From UBA2991 sp965221735 (lineage in GTDB: Bacteria > Chloroflexota > Dehalococcoidia > Tepidiformales > Tepidiformaceae): a stretch of DNA of 64,000 bases. A program made the position numbers and the translations under genes. Of this stretch, positions 1 through 10,260 are shown piece after piece; the stretch's first letter is position 1, and each line of letters starts with the position of its first letter. Where the stretch lies: the NCBI GenBank assembly GCA_965221735.1, contig OZ244910.1:1984001-2048000 (forward strand). The letters run 5' to 3'. Under the pieces are notes generated by a model. That model was given only the letters and a program-made list of their open reading frames with translations, ran no database searches and was not told the origin of the DNA.

Positions 1-2
1 GC

Positions 3-449
3 CGGACCTTCGACGTGGTGTTCGTCCACGACGCGGTCGCCTACCTGACGGAACTCGACGAAATCCGGGCGGCAGCGGTGACGGCGTTCACGCACCTGCG
101 TCCGGGCGGAGCGGCGCTGTTCGCCCCGGATTATGTACGCGAGAGCTTCCAGCCGGGCACCGACCACGGCGGGCACGACGGCGACGACGGGCGCGCGATG
201 CGCTACCTGGAGTGGGTGCGGGACGAGGATCCGGACGACTCGCTGTACGAGGTCGACCTTGTGTACACGCTGAAGGAGGCGGACGGCTCGGTGCGCGTCG
301 AGCACGACCACTGCGTCGAGGGGTTGTTCGCTGAGGAAGAGTGGCTGGAGGCGCTGCGGGCGGCGGGGTTCGAGTCGGGCACGTACCCGCCATTCGAGCC
401 GGAGGAGTTCCCCGGGCAGCGCATCTTCATCGGGAAGAAGCCGGCGTGA
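3..449 (+). CDS. SAM-dependent methyltransferase, C-terminal part (cut by window start)
   Basis: The reading frame is open from base 3, so the gene begins outside the window. The visible 149 residues start in the middle of a class I methyltransferase fold: RTFDVVFVHDAVAYL matches the strand-4/helix region after motif I, and LRPGGAALFAPDY is the usual post-motif stretch before strand 5. The C-terminal half (EVDLVYTLKEADGSV, then a final beta-hairpin ending PGQRIFIGKK) resembles small-molecule methyltransferases. The SAM-binding glycine motif is not visible, so the substrate cannot be guessed. Its stop overlaps the next start as GTGA, implying co-transcription. Confidence 0.75.
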   Translation, partial: RTFDVVFVHDAVAYLTELDEIRAAAVTAFTHLRPGGAALFAPDYVRESFQPGTDHGGHDGDDGRAMRYLEWVRDEDPDDSLYEVDLVYTLKEADGSVRVEHDHCVEGLFAEEEWLEALRAAGFESGTYPPFEPEEFPGQRIFIGKKPA

Positions 450-940
450 GCGAAGCGGAAGCGAGCGGGCCGGAGCGGGTTGCGGAGGCGCTGCGGGCGT
501 GCGGCATCGAGTCGCCCGTCGAACGGTTCGCGGACGGCACGGCGACGGCACAGGACGCCGCAAACGCGCTCGGGTGCGAGCTGGGTCAGATCGTGAAGAC
601 GCTCATCCTGCTGGCGGACGGACGCCCGACGGCCGCGCTCGTGGCAGGCGACCGGCAGGCGGACACGGCGGCGCTGGCGCGGCTGCTGGGCGTGTCCCGC
701 AAGCGGCTGAAGATGGCGACGGCGGACCAGGTGTTCGAGTTGACCGGCTACCGGGTCGGGGGCGTCCCGCCGGTGGGGCTGCCGGGGGACTGGGACCTGA
801 TAGCGGACGACAGCCTGGCGCGGTTCGCGCGGGTGTGGGCGGCGGCGGGGGCGAGCGACACACTCTTCGGGGCGGGCACGGACCAGTTGGTGACCGCCAC
901 GGGCGCGCAGTGGGCCACCATCGGGAAGACGCGGGGCTAA
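446..940 (+). CDS. YbaK/EbsC-family aminoacyl-tRNA deacylase-like protein
   Basis: 164 residues from a GTG overlapping the previous stop. The sequence carries the YbaK/ProX pattern: GQIVKTLILLADGRP near residues 45-60 with the conserved Lys, ALVAGDRQAD, a helix with LGVSRKRLKMA, then GYRVGGVPPVGLP and a closing GAGTDQLVTATGAQW. Family members hydrolyse mis-charged tRNAs in trans, typically Cys-tRNA(Pro) or Ala-tRNA(Pro); which tRNA this one edits cannot be read from sequence. Length matches the stand-alone family. It converges with clpX with only ten bases between the stops, and no hairpin terminator is visible there. Confidence 0.85.
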   Translation: MSEAEASGPERVAEALRACGIESPVERFADGTATAQDAANALGCELGQIVKTLILLADGRPTAALVAGDRQADTAALARLLGVSRKRLKMATADQVFELTGYRVGGVPPVGLPGDWDLIADDSLARFARVWAAAGASDTLFGAGTDQLVTATGAQWATIGKTRG

Positions 941-950
941 GGGGCAGCAG

Positions 951-2273
<1,323 letters not shown>

Positions 2274-2274
2274 G

Positions 2275-2913
2275 TCAGCTCCCCCCGCTCTGTCCCGCGA
2301 CGCCGGCCTGCTGCTCCAGCACCTCGTCGACGAAGCCATAGGCCCTGGCGCCCTCGGCGTCGAGATAGAAGTCCCGGTCGAAGTCCTCCTGGATCTTGTC
2401 GACGGGTTGGCCGGTGCGGCTGGAGATGATGTCGCGAATGATCTCGTTGTTGCGCAGGATCTCGCGGGCCGCGATCTCGATGTCACGGGCCTGACCGCGA
2501 GCGCCGCCGAGGGCCTGGTGCATGTGCACGGTCGCGTTAGGGAGGGCGTAGCGCTTGCCCTTCGCGCCGGCGGCGAGCAATACCGTGGCCATCGAGGCCG
2601 TCTGACCGACGGCGATGGTGGAGACGTCCGGCTCGATGAGCTGCATGGTGTCGTAAATGGCGAGCCCGGCGGGGATGATGCCGCCGGGCGAGTGAATGTA
2701 GAGGCTGATGTCGCGCTCCGGGTCTTCCCGCTGGAGGAAGAGGAGCTGGGCGACGATGAGGTTCGCGATCTGGTCGTCGATGGGGGTGCCGAGGAAGATG
2801 ATTCGCTCCTTGAGGAGCAGGGAGAAGATGTCCAACGCACGCTCGGAGCGGGGTCCGGTCTCGATCACCATGGGGACCACGGCTTGCGGGGCGGCGGCGT
2901 GGAATTCGGTCAC
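2275..2913 (-). CDS. clpP: ATP-dependent Clp protease proteolytic subunit ClpP
   Basis: 212 residues, the usual length with a short N-terminal extension. It is the serine peptidase chamber of ClpXP. The nucleophile Ser is in GQTASMATVLLAAG, the His in ATVHMHQALGG, and the Asp in the segment DFDRDFYLDAEGARAYGFVD, so the triad is complete. The oxyanion-type segment HSPGGIIPAGLAIYDTM is present. The start overlaps the trigger factor stop by four bases, and clpX follows directly. Expression probably comes from the promoter upstream of tig, since no separate promoter is visible between the genes. Confidence 0.97.
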   Translation of the reverse strand: MTEFHAAAPQAVVPMVIETGPRSERALDIFSLLLKERIIFLGTPIDDQIANLIVAQLLFLQREDPERDISLYIHSPGGIIPAGLAIYDTMQLIEPDVSTIAVGQTASMATVLLAAGAKGKRYALPNATVHMHQALGGARGQARDIEIAAREILRNNEIIRDIISSRTGQPVDKIQEDFDRDFYLDAEGARAYGFVDEVLEQQAGVAGQSGGS

Positions 2914-4211
2914 TCGGCTTCCTCCTCCTCGGGCTCCACGGAGTCGGCGGTGGCGATCTCCTGGAGCCGGGCGAGCGTCTTGTCGGTCAGCAACGTGTTG
3001 CGAATGCTGGCCGAGCCGCGATCGCTCTCAAACATGGTACGCATACTTTCGGCCTGTTCGCCCAGGGGTTCGAGCATTTTCTCGAGCTGCTCGTCGACTT
3101 CCGCGTCGGTGACCTCGATACCCTCGGCGCTCGTGAGCTCGCCCAGGACAAGGGAGCGGAAGAGCCGCTCCTGGGCGGGCTCACGGTACATCTCGCGGAA
3201 CTCGTCGGTGGTCTTGCCGATCTGGGCGAGGTGGGCCTGGTAGGCGCGCACGTCGCTGCCGTGGGCCTCACGGATGAGCTCGTCGATCTCGCGGTTGAGG
3301 AGGACCTGCGGGTATTCGATCTCGGAAAGGCCGACAAGCTCGTCGACGACCTTGAGGCGGTAGGCCTCGTCGGCCTGCCGCTGGAGCGTCTCCTGGAGGT
3401 CGTTGCGGACGCGCTCGCGGAGGTCGTCGATGGTCTCGAACTCCTCGGCGTTGACCTGCTGGGCGAGGTCGTCGTCCTCGTCCGGCAGCTCTTCCTCCTT
3501 CACGGCCTTCACGGTGAGGGTGATGGAGGCGGTCTTGTTGGCGACCTGCTCGGGGAAGTCGTCCGGGATCGGAAGCTCGACGGTCTTCTCGGACTCGGCC
3601 TCCATGCCGAGGAACTCCTCGGCGAGGTCGGGGAGAAGGAGGCGCTGGCCTTCGCGCAGGGGGAACTCGACGTCCTCGTCCTGGACGAAGGGAGCGCCGT
3701 CAACGGTGCCCTGGATGTCGGCGGTGAGGATGTCGTCCCACTCGGCGCCGCGCTCGACGGGGGCGATGGTGGCGAAGCGGCGCCGGATCATCTCCATCTG
3801 CTCGTCGAACATCTCGTCGGTGACCTCGACGGGCTCGGGGGCGATGCGGATGGACTCGTAGTCGCCGAGGGTGACGGTGGGGCGGACGGGCACGGTCGCC
3901 TTGAAGCGGACGGGCTCGGTCTCGAGGATCTCGAGCTCGGGCTGGTCGACAGCGTCGACGTCCTCGCTCTCGAGGGCCTCGGTGTAGACGGCGGGGACGA
4001 GGGCATCGAGGGCTTCCTGGATCAGGCGGCCGCGCCCGACCATCTGCTCGACGATGCGGCGGGGGGCCTTGCCGGGGCGGAAACCGGGGATGCGCAGGGT
4101 GGGCACGAGGCGCTTGTAGGCGGCATCGAGGGACCGCTCAAGACGGTCCGGTTCGACTTCGATCTCTAGCTGGACACGACTCTCTGGGAGCCGTTCGAGA
4201 GTGACCTTCAC
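2910..4211 (-). CDS. tig: Trigger factor, ribosome-associated chaperone
   Basis: 433 residues from the GTG at 4211, giving the family-typical beginning KVTLERLPESRVQLEIEVE. A GTG 21 bases upstream is also in frame, but it lies only four bases after the -10 element and would sit at or before the transcript start. The ribosome-binding signature GFRPGKAPRRIVE lies near residue 47. The central FKBP-like domain (about 150-245) is recognisable but acidic. The C-terminal helical chaperone domain ends in a Glu-rich tail. It acts at the ribosome exit tunnel on nascent chains. A GGAGG lies upstream, at a long spacing of about 12 bases. First gene of tig-clpP-clpX. Confidence 0.95.
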   Translation of the reverse strand: MKVTLERLPESRVQLEIEVEPDRLERSLDAAYKRLVPTLRIPGFRPGKAPRRIVEQMVGRGRLIQEALDALVPAVYTEALESEDVDAVDQPELEILETEPVRFKATVPVRPTVTLGDYESIRIAPEPVEVTDEMFDEQMEMIRRRFATIAPVERGAEWDDILTADIQGTVDGAPFVQDEDVEFPLREGQRLLLPDLAEEFLGMEAESEKTVELPIPDDFPEQVANKTASITLTVKAVKEEELPDEDDDLAQQVNAEEFETIDDLRERVRNDLQETLQRQADEAYRLKVVDELVGLSEIEYPQVLLNREIDELIREAHGSDVRAYQAHLAQIGKTTDEFREMYREPAQERLFRSLVLGELTSAEGIEVTDAEVDEQLEKMLEPLGEQAESMRTMFESDRGSASIRNTLLTDKTLARLQEIATADSVEPEEEEAE

Positions 4212-4236
4212 CGGGCCGCCGTGCCTCCGCACGTCG

Positions 4237-4266
4237 AGTATACGGGATTCCCTCTTTACGTCTCAG
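4237..4266 (-). promoter_or_regulatory. Sigma-70-like promoter for tig-clpP-clpX
   Basis: On the minus strand a TATACT -10 (plus-strand 4237-4242) lies 18 bases after CTGAGA (4261-4266), which matches four of six -35 consensus positions. Predicted transcription start falls about 20 bases before the tig GTG, leaving room for the GGAGG ribosome site. The -35 overlaps the last codons of the upstream permease gene. Confidence 0.55.
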
Positions 4267-5237
4267 CGCCGGTGGGTGCGCGGTTCGACGATGTCGACGA
4301 GGGCATCGCCGAGCAGACTCCAGGAGAAGAAGAAGAGGATGATCGGGACACCGGAGACGATGAGCATGTGCGGGAACTCCTGGAAGGTGCGCACCCCGCC
4401 GGCGTTCTGAAGGAGCGTGCCGAAGCTGGGCGTGGAGGGGTCGACGCCCAGGCCGAGGTAGCTGAGCGCGATCTCGGCGCCGGCGATGCCGCCCATCGAC
4501 GCGGAGAGCCCGACGAGGAAGATGGGCAGCACGCCCGGGAAGATGTGGCGGAGGAGCAGGCGCCCGGTTGAGGCGCCAATCGTCTCGGCGGCCAGGACGT
4601 ACTCCTGCTCACGGATGGCGAGGACCTGGCTTCGCACGATGCGGGCGGACCCGATCCAGGCAAAGGGGAGGGCCGCCCCGACGATGATGAGGAAAAAGAC
4701 GATCGAGCGCGCGTCGTCGCCGAGGAAGGTGTTGTCCTTGAGCCAGAAGGAGACGTCGTTGAGGCGTGTGCGGAAGGCGGCGGAGATGGCCAGCATGAGC
4801 AGGAGGGTGGGGACGCCGCTTAAGACTTCGCCGACGCGCATGATGGCGGTATCGATGACGCCGCCGCGATACCCCGCGAGCAGCCCGAGGCTGAGCCCCA
4901 GGAACAGGGAACCGGTGACGATGACGACGAGCGTGAAGAGGAGCGTGGTTCGCGCGGAGTACACGACACGCGAGAACAGGTCGCGCCCGGCTGCGTCGGT
5001 GCCGAACCAGTGCTCGCCCGAGGGTGAGTCCAGCCGATCCTCGATCGTGAGCCGCTGGTAGTTCGGGTCGCTGGTCGAGACCCAGGGAGCGAAGATGCCG
5101 GCGAGATAGAAGATCGTGATCAGGAAGATCGCGATCATGGCGATCTTCTTGCCGACCAGCTCGCGCAGGAAGCGATACCGGTGCGCGGGGCGCGTCCCGA
5201 GGTCTCCGGTCTCCAGGGGAGCTACCACGGTGCTCAT
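4263..5237 (-). CDS. ABC transporter permease, DppC/OppC type
   Basis: 324 residues. It is the second inner-membrane permease of a peptide/nickel-type ABC importer. After a cytoplasmic N-terminus ending RFLRELVGKK there is a first hydrophobic helix (IAMIAIFLITIFYLAGIF), a periplasmic loop with the family GEHWFGTDAAGRDLFSR motif, and five further helices. The cytoplasmic EAA loop QEYVLAAETIGAS, which docks onto the ATPase, is present near residue 215. It lies two bases after the DppB-like gene. No DppD/DppF ATPase is found in the window, so the energy-coupling subunits must be encoded elsewhere. Confidence 0.92.
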   Translation of the reverse strand: MSTVVAPLETGDLGTRPAHRYRFLRELVGKKIAMIAIFLITIFYLAGIFAPWVSTSDPNYQRLTIEDRLDSPSGEHWFGTDAAGRDLFSRVVYSARTTLLFTLVVIVTGSLFLGLSLGLLAGYRGGVIDTAIMRVGEVLSGVPTLLLMLAISAAFRTRLNDVSFWLKDNTFLGDDARSIVFFLIIVGAALPFAWIGSARIVRSQVLAIREQEYVLAAETIGASTGRLLLRHIFPGVLPIFLVGLSASMGGIAGAEIALSYLGLGVDPSTPSFGTLLQNAGGVRTFQEFPHMLIVSGVPIILFFFSWSLLGDALVDIVEPRTHRR

Positions 5238-5239
5238 CG

Positions 5240-6193
5240 CTAGCCCCCCCTCGCCGCGGTGATGCGTATCCGCGGATCAATGAAGCCATAGGCGATGTCG
5301 ATCAGGATGTTGGCGAGGACGAAGAGGACCGAGCCGAAGAGCACCAGCCCGAGCACGACGTCGAAGTCGAACCCGAGGACGGCCTGGAGCGACTCTCTCG
5401 CGATGCCGGGAATGCCGAAGAGGAGCTCGACGAAGAGGGAGCCCGCGAACAGCCCCGGCAGGGAGAGCCCGATGGCCGTGATCATCGGGAGCAGGGCGTT
5501 GCGTACGACGTGGGAGACCACGACGGTGCGCTCGCGCAGTCCCTTGGCGCGGGCAGTGCGGACGTACTCCTCGTTGCTGACCTGGATAACGGAAGCGCGC
5601 ATGAGCCGCGCCACGCCTGCCACGCCCGGCAAGGACATGACGAAGACGGGCAGGATGATGTTGGGGTGGAGGACGCCCTCGTAGGTCAGGTCGACCCAGC
5701 CCAGCTGGAGCGCGAAGAGCCAGGGCGCCACGACCGCTGAGACGAACACGGGGATCGAGTCGATCAGGAGCCAGAACCCGATGATGAGGGGATCGAGGAA
5801 GGACCCCCGTACAAGGGCGGCATAGACGCCGACGGGGATGCCCAGCCCGAAGACGAGGATCATCGCCATGATCCCCATCCCGGCTGACACGCGAATCTTC
5901 GGGAAGATGACCTCGGCCACGGAGAAGTCGCCGTGCTTCGTGGAGACGCCGAGATCACCCTGGAAGAGGTTCTGGACGTACTTGAGGTACTGGATGTGGA
6001 GGGGCCGGTCGTAGCCGTACTTGGCCCGGAGCCTGTTGGCGATCTCTTCGTCGTAGCGCTGGCCGAGCAGGGAGTCGATGGGGTCCTGGGGAGCGAGCCG
6101 CAGCAGCAGAAAGACGAGGATCGAGATGGCGACGATCACCGGGACGGTCCAGAGCAGCCGCCGGATGACGTAGCCCGCGAGCCCCTGGCTCAC
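5240..6193 (-). CDS. ABC transporter permease, DppB/OppB type
   Basis: 317 residues. The first membrane helix (LLWTVPVIVAISILVFLLL) is followed by the DppB-typical RLAPQDPIDSLLG segment, then helices at about 100-125, 135-160, 175-195, 240-262 and 280-300. The EAA loop EEYVRTARAKGLRERTVVV near residue 210 is intact, followed by the conserved LFGIPGIARESLQAV. It pairs with the adjacent DppC-like permease to form the channel for substrates delivered by the solute-binding protein encoded immediately upstream. Substrate class (peptide, nickel or opine) cannot be assigned. Confidence 0.92.
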   Translation of the reverse strand: MSQGLAGYVIRRLLWTVPVIVAISILVFLLLRLAPQDPIDSLLGQRYDEEIANRLRAKYGYDRPLHIQYLKYVQNLFQGDLGVSTKHGDFSVAEVIFPKIRVSAGMGIMAMILVFGLGIPVGVYAALVRGSFLDPLIIGFWLLIDSIPVFVSAVVAPWLFALQLGWVDLTYEGVLHPNIILPVFVMSLPGVAGVARLMRASVIQVSNEEYVRTARAKGLRERTVVVSHVVRNALLPMITAIGLSLPGLFAGSLFVELLFGIPGIARESLQAVLGFDFDVVLGLVLFGSVLFVLANILIDIAYGFIDPRIRITAARGG

Positions 6194-6199
6194 CCTGCC

Positions 6200-7927
6200 C
6201 TACTCTCCCGAGGTGTCGATCTCGATGTAGCGGTACTTCGGCACGATGGTACCGGGATCGACCCAGTTCTGGACGCACTCACGCACGAGATAGTGACTGA
6301 TCGTCCAGAAGGTGGGAATGATGGGGGCGTCGTCGATGATGAGCTGCTCGGCCTGATGGTAGAGCCGGTAGCGGGCCTCCTGGTCGCCCAGCGTGGCGGC
6401 CTCGGCGAGGAGGGCGTCGACACGCTCGCTCGCGTAGCCGGTGTGGTTGAGGCGGCTCTCGCCGGAGAAGAGCTTGCCGAGGAAGTTCTCGGGATCGGGG
6501 TAGTCGGCGATCCAGCCGGCCGAGTACATCTGGAAGGTGCCGCGGCGCAGCTCGCGCAGGTAGGCGGACCACTCGATGGCCTCGATCTCGATCTCGACGC
6601 CGAGGGCTTCGCGCCACTGCTGCTGGTAGGCCTGGAGGTTGTCGGGCGGGTCGCCCCCGCCGCCGCTGAAGGTGAGGACGATGCGGGGCATGTCGTTGGC
6701 GTAGCGGGACTGCGCGAGCAGCTCCGCCGCCCGCTCGGGGTCGTACGGGTACGTCGAGATGGCCTCGCTGTACCCGGGAAGGGTGGGGGGAAGGATGCCG
6801 TCGGCCACGAGGGCGGCATCGAAGAAGAGGACCTCGTTGATGGCCTCGCGGTTGATGGCGTGGGCGAATGCCTGTCGCACGAGCGGGTCGTCGAACGGAG
6901 GCTCGTTCACGTTGAAGCCCAGGTAGAAGAACGAGAGCTGGGGAACGGGCCGGTAGAACTCGCTCAGCTCGCTCTCGCCGCTGAGGACGCCGGCGAGCTC
7001 GACGGCGGGCACGAGGGCGACATGAATCTCGTCGTTCTGGAAGCGGGTCGAGAGTGAGCCGCCGCTGAGGCTGAACACAACCTCGTCGACCCTGGGCGGT
7101 CCAAGGTGGTAGCGGTCGTTGGGGATGAGGACGATCTCCTCGAGGGGGCGGAAGGTCTTGACGCGGAAGGGCCCGGTGCCGTTGGGCCGGCGCGTCCAGT
7201 TATTCGGGTCGTCCTCGATCTGCTCGCGGTCGACCACGTAGGCGACGGTGTAGGTGAGCTGCTGGAGGAAGTAGCTGATCGGCTCGGTGAGCTCGATGCG
7301 GAGCGTGTACTCGTCGACGACCTGGACGCCGCTGATGTCGTCCGCGCGGCCGTTGAACTTGTCGCGCACGCCCACGATGTCGCCGAGGTAGTCGAGAACG
7401 GTGGGGGAGAAGTTGGCGGGGTCGGCGGCGCGTTCGAGGCTGTACTTGACGTCCTCGGCGGTGACGCGGCGGCCGTTGTGGAAAACGACGTCATCGCGCA
7501 GGAAGAAGGTGTAGACGCGACCGCCGTCGGTAATCTCCCAGCGCTCGGCGATGTCGGGGACGACCTCGAGATCGAGGTTGAGGGTGACGAGGCCGCCGAA
7601 GATCTCGGCGGTGTACTCGGCGGTGCTGGCGTCGCCGACCTGGATGGGGTCGAAGACGGTGGCGGGGTCGTCGCCGAAGGTGACGAGGCGGTTCTCGCCG
7701 CAGATGCCGCCGGCGGCGCGGTCGCCGTCGTCGCGGTCATCGGGTTCGGGGTCGCTGCGGTCATCGCCGGCGTCGTCGCGGTCTGACGAGTCGCTGGCGG
7801 GGCGGGCGGTGTCGCCGTCGCCGTCATCGCCATCGCCGCCGGAAAGCACAAGCACGAACACAACGGCGACCGCCACGATCAGGAGGGCGACGGCCCCCAT
7901 CATCAGTCCGAGCGTGCGATTCGACAT
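6200..7927 (-). CDS. Extracellular solute-binding protein, family 5 (DppA/OppA-like)
   Basis: 575 residues. An N-terminal hydrophobic segment (about residues 7-29) has no lipobox Cys, so the protein is probably anchored by that helix rather than lipidated. A very acidic Asp/Gly/Ser-rich linker of about 45 residues follows. The SBP_bac_5 domain then shows the family patterns FFLRDDVVFHNGRRVTAEDV (about 150), VRQAFAHAINREAIN (about 350) and PYDPERAAELLAQS. It captures substrate outside the cell for the two permeases downstream. AGGGGA lies just before the ATG. First gene of the transporter operon. Confidence 0.92.
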   Translation of the reverse strand: MSNRTLGLMMGAVALLIVAVAVVFVLVLSGGDGDDGDGDTARPASDSSDRDDAGDDRSDPEPDDRDDGDRAAGGICGENRLVTFGDDPATVFDPIQVGDASTAEYTAEIFGGLVTLNLDLEVVPDIAERWEITDGGRVYTFFLRDDVVFHNGRRVTAEDVKYSLERAADPANFSPTVLDYLGDIVGVRDKFNGRADDISGVQVVDEYTLRIELTEPISYFLQQLTYTVAYVVDREQIEDDPNNWTRRPNGTGPFRVKTFRPLEEIVLIPNDRYHLGPPRVDEVVFSLSGGSLSTRFQNDEIHVALVPAVELAGVLSGESELSEFYRPVPQLSFFYLGFNVNEPPFDDPLVRQAFAHAINREAINEVLFFDAALVADGILPPTLPGYSEAISTYPYDPERAAELLAQSRYANDMPRIVLTFSGGGGDPPDNLQAYQQQWREALGVEIEIEAIEWSAYLRELRRGTFQMYSAGWIADYPDPENFLGKLFSGESRLNHTGYASERVDALLAEAATLGDQEARYRLYHQAEQLIIDDAPIIPTFWTISHYLVRECVQNWVDPGTIVPKYRYIEIDTSGE

Positions 7928-8037
7928 ACGGTTTCCCCTGGTTAGTCGTTAGAAGGCTGGTTGATTGGTAGAGCGGGTCATGGCCCGCGCTGCAATGAGG
8001 ATAGCGTACCCACTCGCCCATTCCATCGTGCCGCTGC

Positions 8038-9816
8038 TCATGCGTCTTTACCTTCGGCGACGACGCGGAGGCCGAGCTCGTCGAGCTGGTCCTGGCCGAC
8101 GGGCTGGGGCGAACCCATGAGCGGATCACTGCCCGAGGAAGCCTTGGGGAAGGCGATGACGTCCCGGATGTTGGGGGTGCCGACGAGCTCCATGAGGACG
8201 CGGTCGATGCCGGCGGCGATGCCGCCCATGGGCGGGGCGCCGTACTCGAGGGCATCGAGGAGGACACCGAAGCGGTCTTGCATCTCCTCGTCGGTGTAGT
8301 TCATGAGGCGCAGGACCTGCTCCTGCTCGTCGCGGCGATGGATACGGACGGAGCCGCCCGCGATCTCGGCGCCGTTGAGGGTGAGGTCGTACTGCTTCGC
8401 GCGGACGGCGCCGGGGTCGGTCTCGAGCAGGGGCGCATCCTCTTCGTCGAAGCCGCTGAAGGGGTTGTGCAGCGCATCCCAGCGCTCTTCCTCGGCGCTC
8501 CACTCGAGGAGAGGGAAGCCGGTGACCCAGGCGAAGGAGAGCACGTCCGGGTCGATCAGGTCGAGGCGTTGGGCGAGCTCCTCGCGCACGAGCGCCATGG
8601 AGGCGGCGACTACTGCGGGCTGGTCGGCGACGAGGAAGAGCATGTCGCCGTCCTCGGCCCCGGTGAGGGTGCGGAGCTGCGCGATCTCTTCCTCCGAGAG
8701 GAAACGGGCGATGGGCGAGCGCAGCTCGCCGCCGGCGAGGTAGCCGATGTTGGCGAGCCCCTTGGCGCCACCGCCACGGGCGACCTCGATGAGGGAATCG
8801 ATGCCGCGGCGGGCCATCTCGGCCTGGCCGGGCACGCGCATGGCGCGCACCTCGCCCCCACCGGCCAGCGCCCCCGCGAACACCTGGAACTCCGACTCGC
8901 GCACGGCGTCGCTGACTTCGACGAATTCGAGGCCGAAGCGAAGGTCGGGGCGGTCGATGCCGTAGCGGGCCATGGCATCGACGTAGTCGATGCGGGGAAA
9001 GGGGGTCTGGGCGAGGCGCCTGCCGCCACCGAAGCGGCGGGCAACCTCGGTGAACAACTCCTCGACGAGAGAGATAACGTCCTCCTCGTCGACGAAGGCC
9101 ATCTCGAGGTCGAGCTGGGTGAGCTCGACGATGCGGTTGGCGCGCGTGTCCTCGTCGCGGTAGCAACGCGCCATCTGGAAATAGCGCTCGAAGCCGCCGA
9201 CCATCAGCAGCTCCTTCATGATCTGGGGCGACTGGGGCAGCGCGAAGAAGTGGCCGTGCTGGATGCGGGAGGGGACGAGGAAGTCGCGGGCGCCCTCGGG
9301 GGTGGACTTGATGAGCGTGGGCGTCTCGATCTCGTAGAAGCCGCGCTCGGAGAGGAACTCTCGCATGAAGAGCACGACTTCGTGGCGCAGCCGGATGACC
9401 TCGGCGACGCCGGGGCGGCGCAGGTCGACGTAGCGGTGGCGGAGGCGGACGAGCTCGTCAACCTCGCTCTCGTCATTGACGGCGAAGGGGGGCGTGAGGG
9501 CTTCGTTCAGCACCTCGACGCGGTTGGGGAAGACCTCGATCTCGCCCGTGGGCATATCGGCGTTGACGGTGTCGGGGGAGCGGCGACGGACGGTTCCCTC
9601 GACCCCGAGCACCCACTCGGAGCGGGCGCGATGGGCCGCCTCGTGGGCCTCGGCGTTCTCCGGGTCGATGACGACCTGGACGATGCCGTGGGAGTCGCGG
9701 AGGTCGATGAAGATGAGGCCGCCGTGGTCGCGGCGGCGGTGGACCCAGCCGGCGAGGCGCACGGTGCGGCCTTCGTCGCCAGCTGTGAGGTCACCTGCGA
9801 AGGCGTCTTTGAGCAT
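8038..9816 (-). CDS. aspS: Aspartyl-tRNA synthetase
   Basis: 592 residues, bacterial-type length. An N-terminal OB-fold anticodon-binding domain (RLAGWVHRRRDHGGLIFIDL) is followed by the class II catalytic core with the bacterial GAD insertion. Visible core motifs are LPQSPQIMKELLMVGGFER (Asp-binding region), motif 2 MARCYRDEDTRANR, and motif 3 GGIAAGIDRVLM near the C-terminus. Whether it also charges tRNA(Asn) cannot be judged, as gatCAB is not in the window. There is no Shine-Dalgarno sequence. A TAGGCT hexamer ends five bases before the ATG, suggesting a leaderless mRNA. Confidence 0.97.
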   Translation of the reverse strand: MLKDAFAGDLTAGDEGRTVRLAGWVHRRRDHGGLIFIDLRDSHGIVQVVIDPENAEAHEAAHRARSEWVLGVEGTVRRRSPDTVNADMPTGEIEVFPNRVEVLNEALTPPFAVNDESEVDELVRLRHRYVDLRRPGVAEVIRLRHEVVLFMREFLSERGFYEIETPTLIKSTPEGARDFLVPSRIQHGHFFALPQSPQIMKELLMVGGFERYFQMARCYRDEDTRANRIVELTQLDLEMAFVDEEDVISLVEELFTEVARRFGGGRRLAQTPFPRIDYVDAMARYGIDRPDLRFGLEFVEVSDAVRESEFQVFAGALAGGGEVRAMRVPGQAEMARRGIDSLIEVARGGGAKGLANIGYLAGGELRSPIARFLSEEEIAQLRTLTGAEDGDMLFLVADQPAVVAASMALVREELAQRLDLIDPDVLSFAWVTGFPLLEWSAEEERWDALHNPFSGFDEEDAPLLETDPGAVRAKQYDLTLNGAEIAGGSVRIHRRDEQEQVLRLMNYTDEEMQDRFGVLLDALEYGAPPMGGIAAGIDRVLMELVGTPNIRDVIAFPKASSGSDPLMGSPQPVGQDQLDELGLRVVAEGKDA

Positions 9817-9821
9817 AGGTC

Positions 9822-9827
9822 AGCCTA
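9822..9827 (-). promoter_or_regulatory. -10-like TAGGCT, leaderless promoter of aspS
   Basis: TAGGCT (minus strand) lies five bases before the aspS ATG. TTGGTC sits 17 bases further upstream as a weak -35. No ribosome binding site fits between them and the start. Confidence 0.45.
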
Positions 9828-9869
9828 CCGCGAGCCCCTTCAAGGACCAACGCGACCGGGGGGCCGGCG

Positions 9870-10226
9870 TCAGGGGGAGGCGAGGAGGTCGCGAAGCTCC
9901 TCGGCGTAGGCGCCTTCGACATCCTGCTCGACGCGGTCCTGGAAGCGACGGTAGGCAGCCACGAGCTCCTCGGCCGCGGGGGTGAGGGCGGTGCGGCCAC
10001 CGCCGGCGCCGCCCACCTCGGAGTGGACCAGCGGGCGGCCGAGGTTGCTCTCGATCTCCTTCACCTTCCCCCAGGCGCGGCGATAGCTGAGACCGAGCGC
10101 CGAGGCGGCCTCGGCGAGCGAGCCCGTCTCGGCGACCAGCTCCAGCAGGCGGACGCGGTAGTCGGACATGACGAGCTGGCCGTCGGTCTCGATCCAGAGC
10201 TTCTGACGGGGTTCCGAGGAGGCCAT
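9870..10226 (-). CDS. ModE-type N-terminal winged-helix DNA-binding protein
   Basis: 118 residues consisting of one LysR/ModE-type winged helix. The HTH reads LLELVAETGSLAEAASALG, then LSYRRAWGKVKEIESNLG, the recognition-helix pattern typical of ModE N-domains. The wing carries GGAGGGRTALTPAAEEL. The C-terminal molbindin (TOBE) repeats of full ModE are absent, so it cannot sense molybdate in the ModE way by itself. Molybdenum-related genes occur elsewhere in the window (moeA, a MogA-like gene, a sulfite-oxidase-like gene), which makes a molybdenum role plausible but unproven. It has a leaderless-type -10 hexamer. Confidence 0.8.
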   Translation of the reverse strand: MASSEPRQKLWIETDGQLVMSDYRVRLLELVAETGSLAEAASALGLSYRRAWGKVKEIESNLGRPLVHSEVGGAGGGRTALTPAAEELVAAYRRFQDRVEQDVEGAYAEELRDLLASP

Positions 10227-10235
10227 CGCGGGGCG

Positions 10236-10241
10236 AGCCTA
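10236..10241 (-). promoter_or_regulatory. -10-like TAGGCT before the ModE-type gene
   Basis: TAGGCT on the minus strand ends nine bases before the ATG, placing the predicted transcript start about three bases from the start codon. No Shine-Dalgarno sequence is present. Confidence 0.4.
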
Positions 10242-10260
10242 GCACGCCCGCGGGGGCGTC

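Noticed and set aside
7973..7988. A GCGGG/CCCGC hairpin between aspS and the solute-binding protein gene as a terminator
   Set aside because: Only five base pairs with no T-run on either strand.
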